Notes under the pieces: model-generated
The model's input: only the letters and a program-made list of their open reading frames with translations
Told to the model about the DNA's origin: nothing
Databases searched by the model: none
NCBI RefSeq assembly: GCF_000372725.1
Contig: NW_005197053.1
Span: 73,189 to 137,188 of the forward strand
Direction of reading: 5' to 3'
Length of the DNA stretch: 64,000 nt
Source of the DNA: Emiliania huxleyi CCMP1516
Taxonomy: Eukaryota; Haptophyta; Isochrysidales; Noelaerhabdaceae
Shown here: piece by piece, positions 22,837-34,008 of the stretch
Layout of the letters: the number at the start of each line of letters is the position of its first letter
How positions within the stretch are numbered: position 1 is the first letter of the stretch
Position numbers and translations under genes: made by a program

Positions 22837-23726
22837 TGCTGCGTTCTGGGGACCCCCCTCTTGGTCGACGGTCTGTGTAGCCCCCCTCGGTCCCTTCCCC
22901 TCGCCAGCTTGCGGAGCTGACCCCTGTCCCCTCGGTCAGCAGGGTCCGGGGGGGCGGAGCCCCGGCGCGGAAATTCGGCGTGCCCTTGTGTGCGCCTTGA
23001 AGAATTAAGATACAAGCCTCTCTTGATTGGCGGCCATCCGCGCGTAATCTAGTGTGCGTGTCTGCAGCCTCCTGCGGTCCTGGAGCTAGCAGTGGAAGGC
23101 GGCCGGCGGTGGGGCGAGGGGGGGGGGGGGTATGGTCCCGACGGCGAGTACAACGAAGAAACGGGACGCTGCACTTCAGGCACGCGAATCTTGCCCTGTT
23201 AGATTGCCCTGTGCGCCACTAGCGCCACCCTAACTTATGCACGCTTGCACACCTCGACAGTAGTCAGAACTTGTTTCTCTTCATACACGCGTTGAGAAGG
23301 GCCCAGAGCTTAGAGACTACCCACCATGCAGAGCGCATCTCTCTCTCTGTTGTGCGAGGCGTGAACCGCGCCATTCGCTCTCACCTGGCAACCCTGTCTG
23401 CACGTCTCGCGCGCGCGTGAACAGGGCTCCAGGCCCCAAATTACGTGTGAGTGTTAGAGCTTATACACCAATACGTTTTATGATGTGTACGACCTTCGTA
23501 CATGCATATGCACCGTGGGTCGAGGGCAGCCTCTTCTCTCTCCGTCCCTTTGCGCCGCCGCCCGCCGCCGCCCTCTGCTTTTCCGCGCCGCGTCTGCGAA
23601 AAAAGAATTGCGGGAGTGCGGCGAGTGTGCGGGATGTCTGTGGGCCCGAGAGCGATATGCCATGTCCGCCTTGCGTTGTTTCATAACATCGAAGGCTAAG
23701 CTCAAAAAGAAAAAAAGAGCGGGGGG
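22837..23726. other. Intergenic region without recognisable gene
   Basis: Mostly non-repetitive, with a G run near 23120-23129. Frames at 23480-23700 are open on both strands but read into the inverted repeat arm and show no known motif. Confidence 0.35.
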
Positions 23727-24349
23727 CGGGGACAGACGATTCCAGAAATGGTTGTGTCCCCGCTCCTCGCTCGCCCGGGCGGAGGGCATGGCCGCGGAGG
23801 AGGCGAGTACGCGCTGCCAGGCCTTCCGCAGACAGCCTCTTGGCCAGACTGAGGGTCGGCTTTGTGTGGCGTGGCCCGTGCGCTGCGCTGCACAAAGCTG
23901 CGTAAACTGCGGGAGCATCCTGTGCTTCCTTTGGGAAGTGCGCACTTCCTGCAGCTGGTGGAAGGCCGTGCCGCCGCTCGTCTGCTCCGTGGACAGGGCG
24001 GGGAGGCGACGCCGCAGCGCCGCAGCGTCCACTGCACGCCGGTGCAGCACTCTGCTGCCTGGTGGGCAGCATGCTGGTGCTGTGCGCGACGTTTTCGAGG
24101 CTGCAGTGGCGCTGCACCGCAAGCCACGGCGAGCGGCACGCGGCATGCGCGGCGCCACGCTTGGCCCGGACAGCGCCAGAGAGTGCCCTCGATGGGCCAG
24201 CCTGCGCGGCGCGAGCGCCGCACAAGCTGACGCATCGTCTGCCATTCTCTGGTCGACGGCGGTCAATCTCACGATTGTCGATCAAAACCGGCGGGCTTTG
24301 TGACGCCGTTTACGCAATCGTTTTTGGCTTCGCTTTCTCTTTTGCTTGT
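23727..24349 (-). repeat. Left arm of a 623-bp inverted repeat
   Basis: The reverse complement of this segment matches 30721-31343 over the same 623-bp length with only scattered substitutions. The arms enclose the WD40 gene. Frames are open in several phases on both copies, but the two copies do not preserve one protein better than the others, so I read it as non-coding or anciently coding. Confidence 0.85.
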
Positions 24350-25189
24350 TTTTATTTTGTTTTTTCTTTTGCGAAGCGACGGAGGGGGGGGGGCGGGCGG
24401 GCGCTAACTATGGGCAACTACATGTCGAAGGTTCGAGGACGACTACTCGCCGCCTGGGTCGTTTGGGGCGCGCGGCTCCGTCGAGGACCGGGCGCGCCCC
24501 TTACCCGGCGCGGCGTAGGTCCCACTCTGACGTATAGAGGGGAGGCACGGACACCGGCCCAATTCATCAATTCCACTCATCTTCTGGTGCCTAGCCCCGT
24601 GCAGCGGCGGTCCGGCAGGCTGCCCCCAAGGCCCCCTGGGCCGCTGCGGGTTTTGGAGTTATGCTTTGGCACAGCTTCGGCGATGGCGGCCCCTCTCTGG
24701 GGCTTGCATAGGCGGGGAGTCTCCCCCGCTGGTCTCCTCATTCCCTTTTTCTTTTTCTTTTGAGAGCAGGACGCCGGGTTTGTCTTGTATGTGCGTGTCG
24801 GGGTGTGTGCGCGGGGCGGCAAGGGGCGGGGGCGTGTGTCGGGGTGTGTGCGCGGGGCGGAGAGGGGCGGGGGCGTGCAGGGCGGAGGCCCAACGTCGGG
24901 CAGCTTGTCGGGGCCGACGAATTCGAAGGGGGGGAAGGGGAGGGGGGAATCGGCAGTCGGCGTCGGAGTAGCAGGCTGCAGGGCGTACGGGGTAGCCGTC
25001 ACTTTCCTGCCTCGCAAGGGCGGGGCTGTCCCGGAAAGTGAGAAACGCCGGGCAGCGTGGCGCATCATTGAACCCTCCCATACGTGCTTGTGCTTCCTCC
25101 TTCGGGCTGTTCCATCTCCCCATCTCTTTCCCGCCTGGGGCGGGGCAGCGGGCGGGCGCGCGGTGCAGTGCGGCGTGTGTGTGCGAGTG
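24350..25189. repeat. G-rich spacer with minisatellite
   Basis: It contains a short tract at 24683-24745 that is the inverted counterpart of 30025-30095, extending the similarity of the inverted repeat. It also contains a tandem of about 44 bp, gtcggggtgtgtgcgcgggg with variants (24795-24875). ATG 24410 opens MGNYMSKVRGRL, reminiscent of an N-myristoylated start, but the frame has no further support. Confidence 0.4.
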
Positions 25190-28100
25190 ATGGCTGCTAC
25201 CAGGGACCTTGGGCTTGTATTATTAACAACGAAGGCGCTCTCAAAAAAAAGAATTTACTTGCCGGTGCCCGACGGTGGACCTTGCGTTGCGAAGCGCGAG
25301 CTCAATGTGGGTTACCACGCGCTTGCAGCCGTCGGCTGCCCAATCCGACCCGACCGACCCCTCTCCCCACGCAGGTCGCAGAAGACCTCGCTGCTTGGCA
25401 GCGACGGCGAGTCGAGCACTCCGGAGAGCGCGTACAAGGCGCGCCTCGCGCGGGCGCGTTCCGCCAACCTGAACCGCCGGCAGAGCAGAACAGACTCTTC
25501 TTCGAGCGCGCTCAGCCCGGAGAGCTCCCTGCAGTCGAGCCCCAGCGCTCCGCCGCCCGCGCGCTCCGCCAGCAAGGAGACCCCGCGCCCGCCGCCCGCC
25601 GCAGCCGGTGCGGCGTTTGAGCTGCTGGCTGCGGGCGAGGGGCATGCGGGCGCGTACTGGTCGTACTCGGAGCCGCGCGGGATGCTGGGCGTGGTGGACC
25701 GGTCGCAGCTGCTCCGCATCATCGACAAGACCGGCCAGCTCCTCTACCGCGTCCAGCTCCCCGCCGAGGGGACCACCATCTTCCTCGGCTGGGAAAAGTC
25801 GGGCGCGGGTCTCGCGGCGGTGCAGCGGCTGTTAACAGCGTGCCTTCACACTTCGCGCTGTGAACAGGCGCGGTTCTCGCGGCGGTGCAGCGGCTGGGCG
25901 GCGCCTTCCTCTGGTTCCCCGCGAGGCCGGAGAACGTGCAGCAGTGGGAGGGGATGCAGTTCTCCACAAAGGTGCTCAAAAACTCTCTCGTCAAGCGCAA
26001 CTCTCACTTCGACACCTGCTTCGCCTGCTGGTCCGACGCGGGCAAGCTGATGCTCGGCCTCGCCGACGGCAACTTCGCCATCTGGGACCTCGGCTCGAAC
26101 GAGACCTTCATGTCGCGCACGCACTTTCCAGGAAAGCACCGCAATGCCATCACCTGCGGCGCGTGGACTCCGGACGGAACGTCCCTCGCGCTCGGGTCGG
26201 CGACCCAGCTCAAGGTCTCTGCGCCCATCGCCAACGCGAGCTGGGAGGGCACCGCCGCCAAGCTCGACCTCGCGGCCGGCGTGTCGGGCGGCTTCCAAAA
26301 GGTCTCCTTCTCGTCGGACGGCCGAATGCTCGCCGCCTTTGCCGGATTGTCCGTCTTTCGCGGCCTCACGCTGTGAACGGCGTCTCTTCACACCTGCGGC
26401 TGTGAACAGGCTCGTCCGTCTTTCGCTCGCTCGGCATCTACTCGGTCAAGGAGGGGGGCGTCGCCAAGAACGGCGCCATGCGCGTGCTGACCCCGGTCGG
26501 GGAAGTCAAGCCGTCGCCGAGCCTCGGGTCGCTCCAGGCGGCGCTCTGGCTCGGCCCGTTCACGCTGGCGGTCGTGTGCGCCACGGGCCGCGTCAAGCTG
26601 CTCCAGTATCTGCGGCACGAGGACTTCTTCACGCTGACGGAGGAGAGCTGCGCCGTGACCGAGGCGGGCGTCGTCACCGCGGCAGTGCTCGCCACGGGGC
26701 ACGTCGCCATCGCGCACTCGTCCAAGGTCGCGCTGTGGGACCCATTAGCCCATTAGCTCAGTGTGATTGATGGATTGATGAATCAATTGACTCCTCCAAG
26801 GTCGCGCTGTGGGACCCGGTGGGGAAGCGGACGGTGCAGGAGGTGGCCCTGCCAAAGGCGCCCAAGGACGTGCGGCTGACCGAATGCATACACCAATAGT
26901 CATCCCCTCAATGATATTCATTAGGCGCCCAAGGACGTGCGGCTGACCGCGCTCGAGCACACGCCCGATCTCCTCCTCGTCTCGCGCTCGGACGGCTCCG
27001 TCCTGTCGCAGCCTCTGCCGCTGCTCGAGTACGTCGACCACCAGCGGGTGGTCGTGGGCGACGCCGACGCGGCGGCGAGCGAGGAGGCGGCGGCCGGACT
27101 TGGACCGGTGCAGCCGACGCTGCTGCTGGAGGTGAGTGCGGCGGAGGGCGCCTCGTCGCGCCCAAACATGACTCCGCTGGCGCACTGCTACTCGCCGACG
27201 CTGCGCAAGCTCGCGGTGGTCAACTCGGACTCGAAGCTGCTCGTGTTCGGCGCCGACAAGGCAATGCTGCTGCAGAACCTCTCGTAGCAGGAGTGCAGGC
27301 TCGTGATCCATAAGGAGGGGTTCTGATAGGCGGTGCTGCTGCAGAACCCGCTCCCGCTCGCGGCGTGCGTCTACCTGCGCTTCGACCCTCGTTCGGGGAA
27401 GAACCTGGCGGTGGCGCTGCGCGGCTCCGGCGTCGCGCTTTGGAACGGCGAGACGAGCGGCAGTCTCATTCACACAACGATTGCACACAATGAGTGTGCT
27501 GTAGTATCATTCACAGGCGAGACGAGCGGGAACCTCAACATGTGGACGGGCATGACCCGGGAGGGGGGACTCTTCAAGAGGTCCTCCTCCGCCAAGCAGA
27601 AGGAGTTCGACCCGACGACCGCCTGCTGGTCGATGGCGGGGCAGCTCGCCGTCGGCATGCAGGACGGCTCCTTGCTCTCCCCAGACCTCCCCATCCCTCC
27701 CCATACCTCCCCATACCTCCCCCAGCTCTCCCCATACCTCCCCATCTCGCCCCATCTCTCCCCATCTCTCCCCATCTCTCCCCATCTCTCCCCACCTCTC
27801 CCCACCTCTCCCCACCTCTCCCCACCTCTCCCCACCTCTCCCCACATCTGCCCACCTCTCCCCACCTCTCCCCACCTCTCCCCACCTCTCCCCACCTCTC
27901 CCCACCTCTCCCCACCTCTCCCCACCTCTCCCCACCTCTCCCCACCTCTCCCCACCCCTCCCCACCTCTCCCCACCTCTCCCCATCTCTCCCCACCTCTC
28001 CCCACCGGCCTGCAGGACGGCTCCTTCGCGGTGTGGGATTCCGTCTCGAGCCAGGTGCCGTCTGCCGGCTGCACCTCGGCTGCATCTCGGCCACACCTCG

Positions 28101-29413
28101 GCTGCACCTCGGCTGCACCTCGGCTGCACCTCGGCTGCACCTCGGCTGCAGCTCGGCTCGACCTCCTTGCTGGCCGGGGAGGAGCCGGACAAGGCTTGCT
28201 GCTCTCTCCTGCCAAGGTGTCGACGTCTGGGCGGTCGGGCAAGCACTCGTCGCCAGTCACGGCTGGCGACTGGAGGACGTCGCTGTTCGCGCCCGCGCTC
28301 GCGCTCGCCTCCACCTCCACCATCAAGGTATCTCGCGGCTTCGAGGCGGCTGAGTGGGGGTCGACGGCGCTCAAGCTGAAGCTGCCCAAGCGGTCGGCGG
28401 GAGGGTCGATGAAGAGCCTGCCCGGCCGCGCCAAGGCTCCGGGAGATACGGGGAGATATGGGGAGATATGGGGAGATGTGAAGAGCTTGCCCAGCCGCGC
28501 CAAGGCTCCGGGAGATACGGGGAGATACGGGGACGTCGAGGGGCTCTCGACTCCTCCGCCCTCCCTCGCTCAACTCACCGCCTCCTCCCACACCCCCCGC
28601 GCCAAGGCGGACGTGGAGGGGCTTCACTTCTCCGCCCTCAAGTTCTCTGGCGGGGGGAGGCACCTCGCCGTGCTCGCGGCGCCAACCTCCGCGCCGAGGC
28701 TGACGCAGGTGTGTCTCTGTACGAGATATGGGGAGGTGTAGGGAGAGATGGGGAGAGATGGGGAGAGATGGGGAGAGGTGGGGAGGCTGACGCAGGTGTG
28801 TCTCTGTACGAGGTCGAGGCCATCTGCTCCCCCCCCCCCCCCCCCGTCTCTCCACCCCTCCCCCCTCTCTCGCAAACCAGGTCATCCTGTACGAGATCCA
28901 GGCCGAGTCCGAGGCGCTGGTCGCCAGTCGCGAGTACGTCGGCGACGGGGTGGGCGGGGCCCCCTTCGAGGTCTGCTGGAGCGGCGAGCTGCTCGTCATC
29001 TTCTCGCGCACCGACAGCGGCGGCTCCATCCGCACCATCCGCTCCATGCCCGGCGCCGTCGAGCCGTCGTGGCCGCCCGACCCGCGCGACGCCCCCGGCA
29101 TGATGACATGCGGCGGCCTCTCGCCACGCGGACTGGTCGCGGCGGCCTTCGCGTGCGGCGAGCGCGGCGAGGTGTGCTGCTCTTCGGCCCCGCCGCCCTC
29201 GAGCCATCTCTCCCCATCTCTCCCCCCCTCCCCCCGCCTCTCCCCACCTCTCTCCAGGTGCTGCTCTTTGGCCTCCCCGCCCTCGAGCCGCTCGGCAAGA
29301 TCTCGACGCCGGGCGTGCCGTCCGACCTGCAGCTGCACGCCCCCACCGAGGCGTCTCGGCACACGCTCTCCGTCGCCTTCGACGGCGGCGGCGTGCAGGT
29401 CTGGGAGGTGTGA
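25190..29413 (+). CDS. WD40-repeat protein with two related propellers, about 12 exons
   Basis: Exons after the first: 25868-26344, 26410-26726, 26801-26857, 26925-27260, 27330-27447, 27517-27662, 28016-28054, 28217-28435, 28607-28708, 28881-29171, 29258-29413. The frame closes across all junctions. The 5' end is uncertain: ATG 25190 is in frame, but a likely acceptor at about 25376 suggests an upstream intron. A Ser/Pro-rich leader is followed by WD-like blades. Each half repeats one arrangement: FDTCFACWSDAGKLMLGLAD, GKHRNAITCGAW in the first; FDPTTACWSMAGQLAVGMQD, GKHSSPVTAGDW in the second. That block resembles the N-terminal propeller of the ciliary protein IFT144/WDR19, but there is no TPR tail. 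Function is therefore open; a scaffold role is inferred. Eleven introns, ten of them with exon-start copies. Confidence 0.7.
25803..25867 (+). other. GC-AG introner-like unit, copy 3
   Basis: 65 nt. It starts gcgcgggtctcgcggcggtg, and the next exon starts gcgcggttctcgcggcggtg. The body ctgttaacagcgtgccttca, then cacttcgcgctgtgaacag, is a diverged member of the shared family. Confidence 0.8.
26345..26409 (+). other. GA-AG introner-like unit, copy 4
   Basis: 65 nt. It starts gattgtccgtctttcgc; the next exon starts gctcgtccgtctttcgc. The body gctgtgaacggcgtctcttc, then acacctgcggctgtgaacag, is nearly identical to copy 1 in another gene. Confidence 0.8.
27663..28015 (+). repeat. Minisatellite intron (ctccccac)n
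   Basis: A 353-nt GA..AG intron of the WD40 gene, almost wholly built of ctccccatct/ctccccacct decamers. It begins with gacggctccttgct, a copy of the next exon's gacggctccttcgc. Introns 28709-28880 and 29172-29257 carry the related words gggagagatg or ctccccat. Confidence 0.85.
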
Positions 29414-30720
29414 AGGAGAGGGGCGGCGGCGAGGCGGGGCGGGCACGCGCGCGCGAGATGCCTGTCCATGCGCTCGCGGGCGGCGACTTCTGGGCGGAGA
29501 GGTTGGCCACGCCGACTTGCGACGCTTGTCTCACCATGCATCATGTGGCCGGCTCATGCGGATGTCGCGTTGCGGCCGGCCGGTTGGAGTTGCGGGTAGG
29601 TACCGCAGGAAAGGGGGCGTACTCCTAGGTACCCCGGGAGGGAGGGAGGGGGGGGGGGGGGGGCGAGGCGCGCACGCGCCAAAAGGCGTGTTGGCCGTGG
29701 CATCCTTTCTCGCGCTGTACGTATTTTTACCCCTGTCGTGTCTGCGGTGTGTCTATACGGTTTATACCCCCGGGACCGGGACCGGCGCGGTGGTTGCTGG
29801 TTGTGTTCGCCACCTCCCACCCGTCCCACCGCCTGCACTATGTGTCAAAACCCCACTGCGAAATTATTATAAATTTCTCTAGAGCCGGTGACGCCACTGG
29901 CACTGCGCACTGGATGACGAATGCTCCACCCTGGCCCCCCGGAAGGCGGAACGCGCCTGGAAATAAGCTGATTTTTTTACTTTTGCAGAGCCGCATGCGG
30001 GTTCATGCGCCGACCGGTGCGAAAAATGGGAAGGAGGAGACCGGCGGGGGAGACTCCCCACCTATGCAACACCCCAGAGAGGGGCTGCCATTCTAGGGTA
30101 CCGCCCAAACTCCGGGCCGGTGTGCGGGGAGCGAACCTTAACGATCGCCCAGAAGCTTTCTGAGCGAACCAATCGGGCCAGGATCATCAGCATATGTCCC
30201 CTGCACAACATCGTGGGCGTTTGAGCGGTATTTGAGGAGCACCGCCACTCTGAAGTTCGGCCGGGTCGGTGGTCTGCAGACCCCCCCCCCCGGAGCAGCA
30301 GAGGCTCCGTGGGGTCGCAGAGTCGACGCTGGGATTCGCACTCGTCAAACCGTCGCAACACCACGCGGTCCGCACGTACCGCCCACATCCCCTCCACCAC
30401 TGAGAAGGCGCAGATCGACCGCCGGGCCGCGTAGTCGTCGTTAAGGAGCGGTTTTTGGAGCCGTACGAAGAGGTCCCAGACGGGCGAACATGCGGTTTTT
30501 CGATGACCACACGCGATGTGGTATCTGGTTTTTGCTAAAAACGGGCCGCCTAGTGCAGCATCACTAGTACAACACGCAACCACACTGAGAGCTCCACACT
30601 AGCCGGTATAGGCGAGCCCCGGCGGCCTCACCGTCGCCGCTAAAGAGTTTAAACAAAACAACTCTCTCTCACAGCAGACAGGCTCGACACAGGTGCGAAC
30701 TGGCGCGTGCTAGTACTATC
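29414..30720. other. Spacer with a remnant minus-strand ORF
   Basis: A minus-strand frame at 30062-30583 (about 173 aa; contains KPLLNDDYAARRSICAFSVV) looks less biased than its surroundings and may be a decayed gene or transposon fragment. I cannot assign a family. A G run lies at 29650-29663. The segment 30025-30095 is an inverted copy of 24683-24745. Confidence 0.3.
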
Positions 30721-31343
30721 ACAAGCAAAAGAGAAAGCGAAGCCAAAAACGATTGCGTAAACGGCGTCACAAAGCCCGCCGGTTTTGATCGACAATCGTG
30801 AGATTGACCGCCGTCGACCAGAGAATGGCAGACGATGCGTCAGCTTGTGCGGCGCTCGCGCCGCGCAGGCTGGCCCATCGAGGGCACTCTCTGGCGCTGT
30901 CCGGGCCAAGCGCGGCGCCGCGCATGCTGCGTGCCACTCGCCGTGGCTTGCGGTGCAGCGCCACTGCAGCCTCGAAAACGTCGCGCACAGCACCAGCATG
31001 CTGCCCACCAGGCAGCAGAGTGCTGCACCGGCGTGCAGCGGACGCTGCGGCGCTGCGGCACCGCCTCCCCGCCCTGTCCACGGAGCAGGCGAGCGGCGGC
31101 ACGGCCTTCCACCAGCTGCAGGAGGTGCGCACTTCCCGGTGGAAGCACAGGATGCTCCCTCCGCATACGCAGCTTTGCGCAGCGCAGCGCACGGGCTGCG
31201 CCACGCAAAGCCGACCCTCAGTCTGCCCAAGAGGCTGTCTGCGGAAGGCCTGGCAGCGCGTACTCGCCTCCTCCGCGGCCATGCCCTCCGCCCGGGCGAG
31301 CGAGGAGCGGGGACACAACCATTTCTGGAATCGTGTGTCCCCG
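30721..31343 (+). repeat. Right arm of the 623-bp inverted repeat
   Basis: Inverted copy of 23727-24349. It ends 27 nt before the ATG of the F-box/kelch gene, so it probably contributes that gene's promoter or 5' leader. Confidence 0.85.
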
Positions 31344-31370
31344 AAGACGTTATTTTTTTCGCCGCTGCAA

Positions 31371-32525
31371 ATGGCCTCCCACCGCATCGGAGCGCGCGTC
31401 GCGGGCCTCTCGCCAGAGCAGCTGTGCGCCATCATCGAGGCGCAGGCGGGCGCGAGCGACGCCGCGCTGCGCGTGGCGGAGGAGCACGCCGCACGGCTCG
31501 TGGAGCAGCCCGAGTGGGTGCTCTCCGAGGTCCTCCTCTCGCCGGACCTCGCCCCGCACATCCTCGCCCAGCTGCCAACCAAGGAGCACGCCGTCAAGGG
31601 GACGTGCCGCGCGTGGCGCCGCGGCTGGAAGGAGACGCTGAAGAAGCGCGAGAGGCCGCGCCTGCTCGTGTTCGGCGGCGAAGACAGCGAAGGCGAGCTC
31701 CTCAACTCGCTGGAGCGGTACGACCCGGCGACGAACGCGTGGGAGGAGGAGGCTGTGGCGCCGATGCCGTCGGCACGAACGCTGTTCCGCATAGCGGTGC
31801 TCGATGGCAAGCTCTACGCGGTGGGCGGCATGAATGAGGTTGACGGCGCAACTTCCAACGCGGTGGAGCTTTACGACTTTGCTACGAATTCAAGTGAGAC
31901 TGTGGCGCCAATGGCAGAGGCGCGGTATGATCTCGCTGTCGGAGTGCTCGATGGCAAGCTGTACGCTGTGGGCGGGTACAACAACGGCTTCCTCAGCTCG
32001 GTCGAGCGGTACGATCCCGCGACGAACGCGTGGGAGGCGGTGGCGCCGATGGCGGCGGCGCGGAGCGACCATGGCGTGGCAGTGCTCGACGGCAAGCTGT
32101 ACGCCGCGGGCGGCTTGAACGTCGAAGACGGCCACCTCAGCTCGGTCGAGCGGTACGACCCGGCGCTGGATGCGTGGGAGGCGGTGGCGCCGATGACGGC
32201 GGCGCGAGAGTCTCACGGTGTGGCGGTGCTCGACGGCAAGCTGTACGCGGTGGGCGGCTTCAACAACGGCTTCCTCAGCTCGGTGGAGCGGTACGACCCG
32301 ACAGAGAGCGCGTGGGAGGCTGTGGCGCCGCTGACGCTGGCTCGCTTCGGTGCCAGGGTGGCGGCGCTGGAAGGCAAGTTGTACGCCGTGGGCGGCAGAA
32401 TCGAGGACGACGAGGTTGACAGGCCGGCTCACTCGGTGGAGCGGTTCGACCCGGCCTCGAACGCCTGGGAGGAGGTGGCGCCGATGGCGACGGCGCGGGC
32501 CTTTCCTTTCGCGCTCCTGATGTAG
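31371..32525 (+). CDS. F-box and kelch-repeat protein, 384 aa
   Basis: Intronless. ATG 31371 (MASHRIGARVAGL) was chosen because the frame upstream lies in the inverted repeat arm. Residues about 55-95 (LSPDLAPHILAQLP, then GTCRAWRRGWKETL) match an F-box, the Skp1-binding part of SCF ubiquitin ligases. Residues about 100-384 are six kelch repeats of about 48 aa, with the motif GVAVLDGKLYAVGGxN, then SSVERYDPxxNAWEAVAPM, forming a beta-propeller. F-box/kelch proteins bring substrates to SCF ligases; the substrate here is unknown. High similarity between repeats suggests recent internal duplication. Confidence 0.85.
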   Translation: MASHRIGARVAGLSPEQLCAIIEAQAGASDAALRVAEEHAARLVEQPEWVLSEVLLSPDLAPHILAQLPTKEHAVKGTCRAWRRGWKETLKKRERPRLLVFGGEDSEGELLNSLERYDPATNAWEEEAVAPMPSARTLFRIAVLDGKLYAVGGMNEVDGATSNAVELYDFATNSSETVAPMAEARYDLAVGVLDGKLYAVGGYNNGFLSSVERYDPATNAWEAVAPMAAARSDHGVAVLDGKLYAAGGLNVEDGHLSSVERYDPALDAWEAVAPMTAARESHGVAVLDGKLYAVGGFNNGFLSSVERYDPTESAWEAVAPLTLARFGARVAALEGKLYAVGGRIEDDEVDRPAHSVERFDPASNAWEEVAPMATARAFPFALLM

Positions 32526-34008
32526 TGAGGGGCATAGGTGAGCTGTGAGCTGTGGGAGAGAGCAGCATGGACCCGGACGGGACGGACGAGGGCGAGACGA
32601 GACGAGACGAGACGAGGCGGACCACGAAATAGTTGGTCCAGCGATGTCCCCCCCTTCCGACGCGCAGTCATTAAAACTCTTTTTGTTCATAAAAACACGA
32701 GACCCCCCTCCCCCCCCCTTCCGACGCGGCAAGCGCAGTCCGCAGACGTTAAAACTCTTTTTGTTCATAAACGAAAAAACGACCCCCCCTTCCGACGCGC
32801 AGGCATTAAAATTCTTTTTGTTCATAAAAAACGAGCCCCCCGCCGCTGGCGCTGCCTCGGCAGCCAGCCGGACTGCACACTCGCGAGCGAGCTTATGCCC
32901 CGCCCCGTTCCGATCGCCGCGCCTGGACTGCCGCCCTTCGGCAGCGCGCCATCGCGCTCCGGCAGCGCGTCCGCGCCGAGGCGCGGGCTCGTCCGCGCGG
33001 CTCGCGCCGCGGGATGGAGCGGGTGGCCGCAGGCGTCCGCAGCTCCCGCCGATCTCCCGCTAACGGATCTTACGCCGCCTGTAACCTCTCTTTAAGGTAT
33101 TGCTAGAAATCTCTCTCTCAGACATCCCGCACACCCGCCGCCCACGCGCGCGCCCCAAGTTGTCCCTCCAACGCCGGCGCTTCTCAATTATTTTTCTCTT
33201 GCTGTGTGTGAGACCCACTATCGTCGTTCTCTCTCCTGTCGCTTCATCCTCTGTCGCGTCGCTCTCCTCAGCTCTGCCTCGTCCTGCGACGCCGCCGCCG
33301 CCTACCGCTCCCGTGCTCTCTCGGCTTCTCCCGCCTCTCTGCGCAACTCCGCCCTCCTGGCGGCATATTTTGGCCCCTCGAGTTTATCGAGCTCTCCTCG
33401 CGCAAGGACGACTCTTCTGACACCCACTCCGACCATTTGCCGCCAAGTCATGTCGTTGCTCAGGTCCACTACCCCCCCCCCCCCCCCCCCCCCCGCACCC
33501 ACACTCCCAATGGCTCTCACCGCCATGAACGGTGCAGAGGGTTGTCATCTGAGGTCCTCATTAGTAGAGGTCCTCAAAAGGCCACACGAACCACGCCTTG
33601 GCTTCCTCTCTCACAAAGGATTGCCACCGAGAGAGTACCGAGACGAGGCTCGTCGACAAACCAGCAGACGCAACCTTGGCCACCCTGGCCACCCTGCCTT
33701 TCGGGCCTCCGCGGAGCGGCAGCACCAACAATCACTTTCCAAAGTGGTTGTTCTGATCTGGACAATGCACAAAATCACTTCCGTGTCGTGCGAAGCGTGC
33801 AATGGTTCTACATGTTCATGAGCTGCAAGCACAGTCGAGTGCCGCCAGTTGCAGCCCTGCCGTGTCATTCATCATGCGAGCCGCCTCTGCCGACTCCCAC
33901 ACCGCGCGACTGCGACAAGGGACCCGTGCTGTTTCTTATTAACAACAACAAAGGCGCACTAAAAAAGAGAAAACGTGTTCGGCGTCTGAAGGGGAAAAGA
34001 AAATCGAA
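32526..34008. repeat. Intergenic region with a three-copy tandem repeat
   Basis: 32645-32835 has three copies of a 55-70 bp unit: cccccccttccgacgcgcag, then cattaaaactctttttgttc, then ataaaaacga. A gacgagacgagacga run precedes it at about 32590. A C run sits at 33473-33492. Frames over 33200-34000 show no recognisable domain. The stretch just before 34009 should hold the sulfatase promoter. Confidence 0.5.
33931..33967 (+). promoter_or_regulatory. AT-rich motif shared with the WD40 gene 5' region
   Basis: cttattaacaacaacaaagg, then cgcactaaaaaaga, lies about 45 nt before the sulfatase ATG. At 25219-25256 the 5' region of the WD40 gene has tattattaacaacgaaggcg, then ctctcaaaaaaaaga. Such a match between unrelated genes suggests a promoter or leader element. 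Confidence 0.4.

Noticed and set aside
23461-24303. Protein-coding gene in the inverted repeat arm
   Set aside because: Several frames are open at once on both strands, and no frame is clearly favoured between the two arms.
27470-29446. Minus-strand open frame of about 650 codons
   Set aside because: Antisense to the WD40 exons and to the ctccccac minisatellite; no domain.
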